56,716 bases of DNA from an uncultured Prevotella sp. (GTDB lineage: Bacteria > Bacteroidota > Bacteroidia > Bacteroidales > Bacteroidaceae), in contig ONAK01000045.1 of NCBI GenBank assembly GCA_900315765.1, forward strand, positions 1 through 56,716, written 5' to 3'. The position numbers and the translations under genes were made by a program. The notes under the pieces are model-generated. The model made no database searches. It had not been told where the DNA came from and was given only the letters and a program-made list of their open reading frames with translations. Shown piece by piece: positions 15,208 through 23,975 of this stretch; positions within the stretch are counted from its first letter, which is position 1, and the number at the start of each line of letters is the position of its first letter.

Positions 15208-18200
15208 ATGAAGAAGAAGATTCTTGTTTTGTCAATCATGCTAACTGTAGGTGCATGTTGCTGGGCTCAGAGTATTCAGTTGAAGCTTAACAATGTGACG
15301 GTAAAGAAAGCAATGACAGAGCTAAAGCAAAAGAGTGGCTATTCGTTTGTGTATGAAACCAGCGATTTAGACACTAACAAAAAAGTAAATGTGGATGCTG
15401 AGAATGCTAAAGACGCTATTGCCCAGATCCTGCAGGGACAGAATGTTACCTACGAGATTCAGGGCAAGAACGTGGTTGTTCAGCGCAAGAATGCCAACAA
15501 CACTAAAGCTAATCAGGGAAAGAAACGCACGGTAAGAGGTATTGTTAAAGACAATAACGGTGAACCTGTTATCGGTGCAACTATCATGGAGAGCGGTACA
15601 AAAAACGGAACCGTAACCGACGCCGATGGTAATTTTGTTATTGAGATCGCTTCTGACTCTAAACTTGACATTACATCAATCGGCTACAAATCGCAGACTA
15701 TTAAACCATCTGCTACAGGTACAACAAAAGTAAGCCTGAGTGAGGATAGCAATCTGCTGGACGATGTGGTAGTGGTAGGTTATGGTACACAGCGCAAAAA
15801 GCTGATTACCGGTTCTACTGTACACGTCACTGCCGACGATATTGCTGCCGTGAATGCCGTTGATGCTTTCGGCGCATTGCAGAGTCAGGCTTCGGGTATG
15901 AACATCGTGATGAACTCAGGACAGCCTGGTGAGGGATATAAGGTTACCATACGTGGTATGGGTACTGCCGGATCGAATACCCCGCTTTATGTTGTTGACG
16001 GAGTTCCTGGTGCAAACATTGATGACCTCTCACCAAACGATATCGAGAGTATCGACGTCCTGAAGGATGCTGCATCCAGCGCTATCTACGGCGCTCGTGC
16101 ATCTAACGGCGTAATCCTGGTTACCACAAAGAAAGGTAAGGCAGGCGGGCATGTTCAGGTAAGTTTTGATGGCTATATGGGTTGGCAGAATCCAAACACA
16201 AACGATGTAACACCACTGAATGCCAAGCAATATATGGAGATTAACGATAAGGCCTATCAGATTCAGGGTGTGGCAACTTACGACTGGCAGAAGCTTATCC
16301 CCAAGCAGTATGCTCAGATAATGAACGGTACTTGGAATGGTACCAACTGGTTGGAGGAAACCACCATTCATAATGCCCCTATCCATAATGCATCACTAAG
16401 TATTTCTGGCGGTAGCGATATCTCTCGTTTTGCTCTCGGTTTCACCAAGTTCCATCAGACGGGTACAATCGGTGCTCCTGCCGATCCTAAATACGACCGC
16501 TATACTGTTCGTCTGAATTCTGATTATTCGCTAATCAAGAAGAAGGGACGTGATATTCTTAAGATAGGTGAGAATGCTACTTTCTCGGCTACTGATAAGC
16601 GTGGTGTATCAGTAGGAGGTATATATGGAAACAGCATACGAAATCTCCTGGCAATGAGTCCTCTGCTGCCTGCATATAATGACGAGGGAGAATACTATGA
16701 GTATAAAGATATTCAGGCAGATGCGTGGGACTTTAGTGCAGAGATGGCAAACCCATTGGCACAGATGAAGTACGACAACGGTTTCGGATATACAAAGGTA
16801 TATCGCCTGCAGACAAACTTCTTCCTGGAGTTCTCGCCTATCAAGGACCTTACCTATCGTGCCAGTGCTGGTTGGCTGTATCGCCACAGAGAGGGCCGTA
16901 GTTACGTTCCTGTATATGAGTTGAGTTCAAAAAAGTCGAATCCTAATGATGATGTAAGCCAGAACCAGTCATATTCAGTACGTTGGTCGCTGGAAAATAC
17001 ATTAAACTGGGTGAAGGCATTCGATAAGCATCATGTTGATGTCCTGCTTGGACAGTCGGTTGAGAAGTGGGGGTATGGTAATGGAGTAAACGTTACAAAC
17101 TCAAATTCTCTCTTCCCAGGATCCTTTGAGCATGCATATATCGCTAATGCCAATGTTGTCGATCCTTCGTTGACAAGCATAGGTGGCAGTCCTGAAGCAC
17201 AGGGCGCTCTGTCGTCCTTCTTCGGTCGAGTAAACTATAACTACGACGAAACCTATCTGCTTTCATTAGTATTGCGTGCCGATGGTTCTTCAAACTTTGC
17301 GCGTGGTCATCGTTGGGGTTACTTCCCATCGATATCGGCTGGTTGGGTTATCAGTAACGAGAAGTTCATGGAGAGTACAAAGGCATGGATGGATTTCTTG
17401 AAGATTCGTGCCAGCTGGGGACAGAACGGTAACTGTAATATATCTAATTTCCAGTATCTGGCAACAATAGCCCTTGACGATCCATATTATTTCAACAATA
17501 AAGATAATCCAGCTTTGGGCGCTTATCCAAACATCTTGCCTAATGAGGACGTAAAATGGGAGACTTCTGAGCAGCTCGACTTCGGTTTCGATGCTCGTTT
17601 CCTGAATAACCGTCTGGGTGTAGCTTTCGATTGGTATAAGAAGACCACTAAGGACTGGTTGGTACGTGCTCCAATGTTGCTGTCGTATGGAACCAATGCT
17701 CCTTATGTGAACGGAGGTGATATCGAGAATAAGGGATATGAGATTCAGTTGAACTGGAACGATAAGATAGGTAAGGACTTCAGATATAGCGTATCGGCAA
17801 ACTTCTCGCATAATAAAAATGAGGTTACCCGACTGGCAAACTCTGAGGGCATCATCCATGGCGGTTCAAATGCTATCGCACAGAACACCGCTGAGTTGTA
17901 TCGTATACAGGTTGGCTATCCTATCGGTTATTTCTGGGGCTATGAGATGGAAGGCATCATCCAAAATGAGAAACAGTTGCAAGAATACCTGGACCGTAAC
18001 TGTAGTGGCGACAAGGCAAACTCTTTGCAAGGTGAGTCATTGCAGCCTGGCGATGTAATGTTTAAGGATGTGAATGGTAATGGTAAGATTGATAAAGGTG
18101 ACGATGATAAGACCATGATTGGTGATCCTAATCCTGATTTTACCTTGGGCCTGAACATTAATGTTTCATATAAGGGCTTCGACTTTGCTTTGAACGGTTA

Positions 18201-18627
18201 TGGATCATTCGGACAGCAGGTTGCTAAGAGCTACCGCCAGTTCTCTGACCATCCTGATGATAACTATTGTACTGATGTATACTCTAAGTACTGGACAGGT
18301 GAGGGCAGCACTAATCGCTATCCACGTTTCTCTGATGGTAAGACTGCAAATATGTCGGAGATTTCGCGCGTATGGATTGAGGATGCCGACTTCTTCAAGA
18401 TTTCAAGAATCTCACTTGGTTACGATTTCAAGCGCCTCTATTCTAAACTTCCAGTACAGAAGTGCCGTCTCTATGTAGCGCTCAGCAATTTCTTCACCTT
18501 TACAGGTTACTCTGGTATGGATCCTGAGGTGGGCTTTGGCAATGGCGCAAGCTGGGCTTCTGGTATCGACTGTGGTTATTATCCCTCGGCACGTAGCTGG
18601 CAGGTGGGTCTAAACATCAACTTTTAA
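15208..18627 (+). CDS. SusC/RagA-family TonB-linked outer-membrane transporter with STN signalling domain
   Basis: 1139 residues from the ATG at 15208; a TTG two codons earlier is not needed. Order: signal peptide, STN domain (about 20-72, IQLKLNNVTVKKAMTELKQK), carboxypeptidase-like domain (about 98-185, VRGIVKDNNGEPVIGATIME), TonB box (DDVVVVGYGTQRK), plug (GMGTAGSNTPLYVVDGVPG; SIDVLKDAASSAIYGARASN) and barrel ending YPSARSWQVGLNINF. It forms the import channel under the SusD lid. The STN domain is what FecR-controlled receptors carry, so this receptor should also sense its substrate. No polysaccharide-degrading enzyme is nearby, so the ligand cannot be predicted. Confidence 0.95.
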   Translation: MKKKILVLSIMLTVGACCWAQSIQLKLNNVTVKKAMTELKQKSGYSFVYETSDLDTNKKVNVDAENAKDAIAQILQGQNVTYEIQGKNVVVQRKNANNTKANQGKKRTVRGIVKDNNGEPVIGATIMESGTKNGTVTDADGNFVIEIASDSKLDITSIGYKSQTIKPSATGTTKVSLSEDSNLLDDVVVVGYGTQRKKLITGSTVHVTADDIAAVNAVDAFGALQSQASGMNIVMNSGQPGEGYKVTIRGMGTAGSNTPLYVVDGVPGANIDDLSPNDIESIDVLKDAASSAIYGARASNGVILVTTKKGKAGGHVQVSFDGYMGWQNPNTNDVTPLNAKQYMEINDKAYQIQGVATYDWQKLIPKQYAQIMNGTWNGTNWLEETTIHNAPIHNASLSISGGSDISRFALGFTKFHQTGTIGAPADPKYDRYTVRLNSDYSLIKKKGRDILKIGENATFSATDKRGVSVGGIYGNSIRNLLAMSPLLPAYNDEGEYYEYKDIQADAWDFSAEMANPLAQMKYDNGFGYTKVYRLQTNFFLEFSPIKDLTYRASAGWLYRHREGRSYVPVYELSSKKSNPNDDVSQNQSYSVRWSLENTLNWVKAFDKHHVDVLLGQSVEKWGYGNGVNVTNSNSLFPGSFEHAYIANANVVDPSLTSIGGSPEAQGALSSFFGRVNYNYDETYLLSLVLRADGSSNFARGHRWGYFPSISAGWVISNEKFMESTKAWMDFLKIRASWGQNGNCNISNFQYLATIALDDPYYFNNKDNPALGAYPNILPNEDVKWETSEQLDFGFDARFLNNRLGVAFDWYKKTTKDWLVRAPMLLSYGTNAPYVNGGDIENKGYEIQLNWNDKIGKDFRYSVSANFSHNKNEVTRLANSEGIIHGGSNAIAQNTAELYRIQVGYPIGYFWGYEMEGIIQNEKQLQEYLDRNCSGDKANSLQGESLQPGDVMFKDVNGNGKIDKGDDDKTMIGDPNPDFTLGLNINVSYKGFDFALNGYGSFGQQVAKSYRQFSDHPDDNYCTDVYSKYWTGEGSTNRYPRFSDGKTANMSEISRVWIEDADFFKISRISLGYDFKRLYSKLPVQKCRLYVALSNFFTFTGYSGMDPEVGFGNGASWASGIDCGYYPSARSWQVGLNINF

Positions 18628-18630
18628 TCA

Positions 18631-20382
18631 ATGAACATTATGGAAAAGAAAATCAAATATATCATAGCTTCGCTATTCTGTGTGATGCTCTTTGCGGCCT
18701 GTGATGATTTCCTGGACACAGACAACCTCACAATGAAGGATACGTCGAACTTCCCATTGAACGAGACTGATGCCTTTCAGATGGTAAATGGTATCTATGC
18801 TGTGATGAATCGTAACCTGGCCGACCCTGAGGAAGATCCGTTCTTTATTTTCGATATTGCCTCAGACGACCGTCTGGGTGGTGGTAGTCAGAGTAATATC
18901 GGTGCACAGGGTGTTGACCGACTGATGAATGCCTATGTGGACTGGATGAAACCACTATGGCAGCAGCGTTATGCTGGCATCAACCGTGCTAACAACGCAC
19001 TTGAGTCTATAGATAATGTAACAAACTGGACTTCTGAAACCACAAAGAAACAGTACCTCTGCGAGATATACTTCCTCCGTGCATGGTACTATTTCAATCT
19101 GGCTCAGGTGTTTAATGGTGTGCCTCTGGTATTGAGCACAGTTCCCCAGAATCTTCCAAGATCAACTGCTGATGAGGTGTATGCTCAGATAGCATCTGAC
19201 TTGAAGAATGCCATAGAGATTGGTCCATCAACCAAGTATCCTGACTTTGGTGAGGGACGTGTATCTAAATGGGCTGCTGAGGGTATGATGGCTCGTGTAT
19301 GGCTGTTCTATACAGGTTTCTATCAGAAGTCGGAACTGCCATTGGCTGAAGGTGGATCAGTATCTAAATCTCAGGTTGTAGCATGGCTTGAGGATTGTAT
19401 CCAGAACAGTGGCTTCGGATTGGTATCTGACCAGCGTAATCTCTGGCCATACACAAACCCATATACAGCTAAGGATTATCTGTATGATCAGGAAAACAAT
19501 CTGAATTGGGAGACTGACGAGAACAAGGAAAGCATGTTTGCCATCAAGATGTCGAACAAGGCAGGATGGAGTGCTGATGATCATCTGCGTCATAACCGTA
19601 TCGTTGAGTTCTATGGTTTGCGTAAGACCAATGAGAGCGCCTTCCCATTCTCTGTTCAGGGCTACTCAAATGGTCCTGTGTGTGAAAGGCTCTGGACCGA
19701 TTGGGCTGAGGATCCTGACTATGCAGGCGACTATCGCCTTGTAGGTTCTATCTGCGACCGTGCTGTTGAGATTCCTAACTATCCTGGTGATAAGGCTAAG
19801 GAGGTAGAGAATACAAACCTGTTGGCCAAGAAGTATATCGGTTGTGAGGCCTATAATGAGGATCATAGCGGTAGATATCTGAGCTATGCATATTACTATG
19901 GTAGTGAGAATAACCGTCAGAGTGGTCTTACACAATCGCTTGTATGGCTCCGCTTTGCCGACGTCCTGCTGATGCATGCAGAGCTATCTGATGGTAAGGT
20001 TATCTATAATGGTAAGAATGGAGTTAATGCTGTCCGTCAGCGTGCAGGTTTGGGCGATATTCCTTATAGCCTGGCTAACCTTAAGAAGGAGCGCCGTTAT
20101 GAGCTTTGCTTTGAGGCACTTCGTTGGAACGATCTGCGTCGTTGGGGTGATGTGGCTGAAAAGGTAAAGAATCAGGTTGGTAATAAGATCCTGAATCAGG
20201 GTATTGCAGGTGAGTATGCCTTTACCAACGACTTTATGCAGCGTTACAAGGACACCGGTGGTGGATTCTTCAAAATTCCAGAGGACCAAGTAACACTTTC
20301 TGAAGGCGTTCTGGAGCAGAATCCAGGATGGGGAGATGGTACCAACTGGGCAAAGGGTGACCTTCCTTACAAATTCAAATAA
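18631..20382 (+). CDS. SusD/RagB-family nutrient-binding lipoprotein
   Basis: 583 residues starting 3 bp after the susC stop; an internal ATG at 18640 (MEKKIKY) is an equally good start. The lipoprotein signal ends in MLFAACDD with a lipidated Cys. SusD hallmarks are the TPR-containing N-terminal half (YAGINRANNALESIDN, LRAWYYFNLAQVFNGVPLVL) and the C-terminal KKERRYELCFEALRWNDLRRWGD motif. It is the surface lid that binds the ligand and delivers it to SusC. A strong terminator follows at 20401. Confidence 0.95.
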   Translation: MNIMEKKIKYIIASLFCVMLFAACDDFLDTDNLTMKDTSNFPLNETDAFQMVNGIYAVMNRNLADPEEDPFFIFDIASDDRLGGGSQSNIGAQGVDRLMNAYVDWMKPLWQQRYAGINRANNALESIDNVTNWTSETTKKQYLCEIYFLRAWYYFNLAQVFNGVPLVLSTVPQNLPRSTADEVYAQIASDLKNAIEIGPSTKYPDFGEGRVSKWAAEGMMARVWLFYTGFYQKSELPLAEGGSVSKSQVVAWLEDCIQNSGFGLVSDQRNLWPYTNPYTAKDYLYDQENNLNWETDENKESMFAIKMSNKAGWSADDHLRHNRIVEFYGLRKTNESAFPFSVQGYSNGPVCERLWTDWAEDPDYAGDYRLVGSICDRAVEIPNYPGDKAKEVENTNLLAKKYIGCEAYNEDHSGRYLSYAYYYGSENNRQSGLTQSLVWLRFADVLLMHAELSDGKVIYNGKNGVNAVRQRAGLGDIPYSLANLKKERRYELCFEALRWNDLRRWGDVAEKVKNQVGNKILNQGIAGEYAFTNDFMQRYKDTGGGFFKIPEDQVTLSEGVLEQNPGWGDGTNWAKGDLPYKFK

Positions 20383-20400
20383 TACTTAAATCTAAAAAAT

Positions 20401-20434
20401 CGGGGTATGTTATTTGGACATACCCCGTTTTTTT
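20401..20434 (+). terminator. Terminator of the SusCD locus
   Basis: CGGGGTATGT (20401-20410) and ACATACCCCG (20418-20427), a perfect 10-bp stem with a 7-nt loop and seven T. Confidence 0.9.
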
Positions 20435-20436
20435 AT

Positions 20437-20444
20437 TATCTTTG
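20437..20444 (+). promoter_or_regulatory. upp: -7 promoter element of upp
   Basis: TATCTTTG followed by CACCC, 23 bp ahead of the ATG at 20468, and directly after the terminator. Confidence 0.7.
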
Positions 20445-20467
20445 CACCCAAACTAAAAACGAATAGT

Positions 20468-21154
20468 ATGATTGAAGTAGTAGATTTTAGCAAAACCAAT
20501 TCGGTACTCAACCAGTATATGGCTGAGTTGAGAGACAAGAACTATCAGAAGAACCGACTGCTGTTCCGTCATAACATCAAGCGTATAGGCGAGATGATGG
20601 CTTATGAACTGTCGAAGACTCTGGAGTACAAAACCAAGACTATCACCACACCTCTGGGAACAATTGATATTCCCCTGCCAAAGGACGATATGGTGGTAGC
20701 TACGGTGCTGCGTGCAGGACTGCCCTTCCATGAGGGATTCTTGAATGTGTTCGACAAGGCTGACAACGGTTTTGTGTCAGCTTTCCGTATGTATATCAAT
20801 AGAGAGCATACCGAGGTGGGTGTACATACAGAGTATATCGCCACTCAGAGCGTGAAGAACAAAACACTGTTGGTGGTAGACCCCATGTTAGCTACCGGAG
20901 GAAGTTTGGCTGCTGCAATTGAATCACTATTGGAGTCGGGAAAACCAAAGAAAATTCATTTGTGCTGTGTGATAGCTGCTCCTGAGGGAATCGAAGTGGT
21001 GAAAGAGGCATTGCCTGATGGTTCTACTATCTGGTGTGCGGCCATCGACCAGGGTATGAACGAACAGAAGTATATCGTACCAGGATTTGGCGACTGCGGC
21101 GATCTGTGCTACGGTGAAAAGCTACAGAGTTTCCGTAAGCACGCTGATAAATAA
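20468..21154 (+). CDS. upp: Uracil phosphoribosyltransferase
   Basis: 228 residues from the ATG at 20468; the in-frame upstream ATG at 20414 lies inside the terminator and is rejected. The enzyme joins uracil and PRPP to give UMP in pyrimidine salvage. The PRPP-binding motif VVDPMLATGGSLAAAIESL is near residues 137-155 and the uracil-binding C-terminal loop reads IVPGFGDCGDLCYGE, where most UPRTs have GDAGDR; the family and fold are clear. It stands as a single-gene unit between two strong terminators. Confidence 0.93.
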   Translation: MIEVVDFSKTNSVLNQYMAELRDKNYQKNRLLFRHNIKRIGEMMAYELSKTLEYKTKTITTPLGTIDIPLPKDDMVVATVLRAGLPFHEGFLNVFDKADNGFVSAFRMYINREHTEVGVHTEYIATQSVKNKTLLVVDPMLATGGSLAAAIESLLESGKPKKIHLCCVIAAPEGIEVVKEALPDGSTIWCAAIDQGMNEQKYIVPGFGDCGDLCYGEKLQSFRKHADK

Positions 21155-21160
21155 AAAAAG

Positions 21161-21186
21161 AATCCCGCTCAAAACCGAGCGGGATT
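21161..21186. terminator. Bidirectional terminator between upp and the transporter gene
   Basis: AATCCCGCTC (21161-21170) and GAGCGGGATT (21177-21186), a perfect 10-bp stem with a T-run on one side and an A-run on the other, placed between convergent genes. Confidence 0.85.
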
Positions 21187-21198
21187 TCTTTTTATATT

Positions 21199-22704
21199 TT
21201 AGATGAGGTGAAGTGTTCCCATCAGGTAAACCAGACCGAAGCCTAATGCCATTGAAATGATACCCATGATGATACCAATCTTCGACATCTCTTTCTGTTT
21301 TACATAACCTGTGGCAAATGCCAGCGCATTTGGTGGGGTTGAGATAGGCAGAATCATGGCTGAAGAGGCTGCAATGGCCACACCGATAAGAATGGTTGGT
21401 GTGCCTCCGATTGGAGCGAGCTTGTCGCCCATAGCACCGCATACCATAGCCAGAATAGGCATCAGCAGAGCTGCAGTAGCCGAGTTGGAGATGAAGTTAC
21501 TGAGCAGGTAGCAGATAGCGCCACCAATCAGTAGGATGAGTATTGGTGAGAACTCGCCGAATGGGATGCTCTCTACGGCATTGGCTGCCAAACCTGAAGA
21601 GTTAAGACCATAACCCAGTGCGAAACCACCGGCTACCATCCAGATCACACTCCAGTTAATCTGCTCAAGGTCACGCTTATTGATAACGCCAGTAAGAGCG
21701 AAAACACAGAATGGAATCATTGCTACAGTATTGGCGTTGATGCCAGTAACCTGGTCAGAAAGCCAAAGGAGTACAGTAACGATGAATGTGATGATTACAA
21801 CAGTAGACTGGAAGCCCTTTTGCATGCCACCGTCAATCTTCAGTTCAATTGTCTTCTGACTGAAGGGGAAAAACTTGAGCAACAGACGCCAGCTGATAAA
21901 CAGCAGCAGGATAACCAGTGGGAACATGAACATCATCCACTGTCCGAAACCGAGGCCCATATTCAATCCTTCTGGATCGTTAAGATACTTCAGAGCGATA
22001 GAGTTAGGAGGTGTGCCAATAGGTGTACCCATACCGCCGAGGTTGGCTGCTACAGGGATAGACATTGCGAGTGCAATACGGCCTTTACCCTCTGGAGGAA
22101 GCTGATGGAATACAGGTGCAAGGAATGTAAGCATCATAGCAGCAGTAGCTGTGTTAGATACGAACATTGAGAACAAGCCTGTGATGAGCAAGAAACCCAG
22201 AAGCACCATCTCGCTGCGTGTGCCGAATGGCTTCAACAGAACCTTTGCCAACTGGGCGTCGAGACCGGTTTTGGTGGCGGCAATAGCCAATACGAAACCA
22301 CCGATGAACAGCATGATGATTGGGTCGGCAAACGAAGCCATCACACCTTTGTGAGAGAGCAACTTGCCTACTACTTCTGGGTCGACCATTGGTTTGATAC
22401 CGCTGTCGGAGCAGAATAGCAGCATCAATACGATGATAGCAATAGATGTTGCCCACGATGAAACAATCTCGAGGATCCACATCAATGTAGCAAACGCAAA
22501 GATAGCAATTACACGCTGCTGTATAACGGTTAAGTTCTGGATGCCGAACCACTCGGATGGCATATTCCAAAGTAATAAAGTAACGAGAGCTACCAAGGCT
22601 ATCTTGATAGCACGTTTAGTACCATCGGCAGGATGGTATTTACGCTGGTGACGCATCTTGTGATACGCCTCAACGAGGTTAAATCCTTCGTAAATGTGAA
22701 ACAT
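21199..22704 (-). CDS. DASS/SLC13-family sodium:carboxylate (or sulfate) symporter
   Basis: 501 residues, about 11-12 membrane helices. The two SNT signature motifs that bind sodium and the carboxylate are visible as SNTATAAMM (about residue 188) and SNSATAALLMP (about 409), and each is followed by a glycine-rich segment with a P-rich turn (MGTPIGTPPNSIAL and ISTPPNALAFATG). The family imports succinate, malate, citrate or sulfate with sodium. Given pckA, korAB and pta-ackA in the same window, a C4-dicarboxylate is attractive but unproven. The ATG at 22704 follows a -7 box at 22757-22764. Confidence 0.88.
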   Translation of the reverse strand: MFHIYEGFNLVEAYHKMRHQRKYHPADGTKRAIKIALVALVTLLLWNMPSEWFGIQNLTVIQQRVIAIFAFATLMWILEIVSSWATSIAIIVLMLLFCSDSGIKPMVDPEVVGKLLSHKGVMASFADPIIMLFIGGFVLAIAATKTGLDAQLAKVLLKPFGTRSEMVLLGFLLITGLFSMFVSNTATAAMMLTFLAPVFHQLPPEGKGRIALAMSIPVAANLGGMGTPIGTPPNSIALKYLNDPEGLNMGLGFGQWMMFMFPLVILLLFISWRLLLKFFPFSQKTIELKIDGGMQKGFQSTVVIITFIVTVLLWLSDQVTGINANTVAMIPFCVFALTGVINKRDLEQINWSVIWMVAGGFALGYGLNSSGLAANAVESIPFGEFSPILILLIGGAICYLLSNFISNSATAALLMPILAMVCGAMGDKLAPIGGTPTILIGVAIAASSAMILPISTPPNALAFATGYVKQKEMSKIGIIMGIISMALGFGLVYLMGTLHLI

Positions 22705-22756
22705 ATTGTTTAAAAGTTGTTATTTATTATTTGGTTTCAAGTTCAAAAATCGAGCG

Positions 22757-22764
22757 CAAAGGTA
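22757..22764 (-). promoter_or_regulatory. -7 promoter element of the DASS transporter gene
   Basis: Minus-strand TACCTTTG followed by CGC, about 52 bp ahead of the start codon. Confidence 0.6.
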
Positions 22765-22836
22765 ATAAGTTTTTGGGAAAAACTTTTGTGTTACTTCAGG
22801 TTTTGTTCGGATATTGAGTGTATATTAACACAAAAA

Positions 22837-22865
22837 CATCCCCATAACAATATGCCATGGGGATG
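22837..22865 (-). terminator. Terminator downstream of korB
   Basis: CATCCCCAT (22837-22845) and ATGGGGATG (22857-22865), 9-bp perfect arms, followed by T-rich sequence on the minus strand. It insulates the transporter gene from korAB. Confidence 0.7.
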
Positions 22866-22895
22866 ATTGATATGTGGAGTTTGCAAACTCGCGGG

Positions 22896-23900
22896 TTATT
22901 TTACCTCCCAGATGTCGTTGGTTTCAAGAAGTTCTTCAAAGTTGTGATACTTCTTCTGGGCTGAAACCTCTGCAAGCTGAGCATGAACGGCATCGTTGTA
23001 GGTTGGAGCCTCAACATCGCGGATCACACCGAGTGCGATGGGGAAACCGTCCTCTGGAGTCATCATGGCCAACTTCAGCTGCAGCGTGTTGTCCTCACAG
23101 TGAGCATCGTGCACCAGTACATCATCGATGGTATAGCCATCCTTACCGATTTCTACAACCTTTAGGCCAAAGCCCTGCTGTACCAATCCAAACTCGTTGT
23201 TCTCGCCGAACACGAGCTTCTCGCCATGCTTTACATAGATGGCGTTCTTCTTACGACCCTCGTTGTTATAAACAACATCGTGGCAGTGGTCGTTGAAGAT
23301 AACACAGTTCTGCAGAACCTCGGTTACGCTTGCTCCCTTGTGCTCGTAAGCTGCCTTCAGAACCTCAACGGTTCCCTTGGCATCGGTAGCCACGCAACGT
23401 GCGAAGAAGTGACCGCGTGCACCAAAGCAGAGCTCGGCTGGACGGAAAGGGTCCTCAACAGTTCCGTAAGGGCTTGACTTAGAAACGAAACCACGGGGTG
23501 AGGTAGGAGAGTACTGACCCTTGGTCAAACCGTAGATGCGGTTGTTCAGAAGAATCATGTTCAGGTCGATGTTACGACGATTGGCATGAATGAAGTGGTT
23601 ACCACCGATGGCCAGTCCGTCGCCATCACCACTAACCTGCCATACAGTCAGGTTGGGGTTGGCAACCTTCGCGCCTGTTGCAATGGCAGCAGCACGACCG
23701 TGGATGGTGTTCATGCCGTAGGTAGCCATGTAGTGAGGCAGACGGCTTGAGCAGCCAATACCAGAGATTACTGCTACGTTCTCGGGAGCTACGCCAATTT
23801 CGGCCATAGCCTTATGGAGTGAAGCCAGGAAGAAGTGGTCGCCGCAACCAGGGCACCAACGAGGCTGGCCTTTCTTAAAATCTTGTGCTGTATATTCCAT
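22896..23900 (-). CDS. korB: 2-oxoacid:ferredoxin oxidoreductase, beta subunit
   Basis: 334 residues from the ATG at 23900; the frame stays open to 23939 but that stretch is repeat sequence. It carries the thiamine-diphosphate site: RWCPGCGDHFFLASLHKAM with the Cys pair near residues 15-18, GIGCSSRLPHYM, and GDGDGLAIGGNHFIHANRRN. With the alpha subunit it oxidatively decarboxylates a 2-oxoacid to the acyl-CoA while reducing ferredoxin, or runs in reverse to fix CO2. The fused gamma-alpha partner points to the 2-oxoglutarate (Kor) type; pyruvate cannot be excluded. It follows korA on the same strand. Confidence 0.88.
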   Translation of the reverse strand: MEYTAQDFKKGQPRWCPGCGDHFFLASLHKAMAEIGVAPENVAVISGIGCSSRLPHYMATYGMNTIHGRAAAIATGAKVANPNLTVWQVSGDGDGLAIGGNHFIHANRRNIDLNMILLNNRIYGLTKGQYSPTSPRGFVSKSSPYGTVEDPFRPAELCFGARGHFFARCVATDAKGTVEVLKAAYEHKGASVTEVLQNCVIFNDHCHDVVYNNEGRKKNAIYVKHGEKLVFGENNEFGLVQQGFGLKVVEIGKDGYTIDDVLVHDAHCEDNTLQLKLAMMTPEDGFPIALGVIRDVEAPTYNDAVHAQLAEVSAQKKYHNFEELLETNDIWEVK

Positions 23901-23918
23901 AATCTTTTCTCTTTTTTC

Positions 23919-23975
23919 AACACAGAGGTACAAAGTCACGGAGATTTAACTCTGTATCTCTGTTTCTCTGTGTTT
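23919..23975. repeat. 8-bp word array (CTCTGTNT) between korA and korB
   Basis: CTCTGTAT, CTCTGTTT, CTCTGTGT in tandem at about 23950-23975, with outer inverted copies AACACAGAG (23919-23927) and CTCTGTGTT (23967-23975). It fills most of the spacer between the two subunit genes. The same words form the tolC signal-peptide codons at 27515-27550. Confidence 0.65.

Noticed and set aside
20414-20467. Longer N-terminus for upp
   Set aside because: The extra codons lie in the SusD terminator and the upp -7 box.
22874-23296. 140-codon plus-strand open frame
   Set aside because: It is antisense to korB, with arginine- and histidine-rich low-quality sequence typical of a shadow frame.
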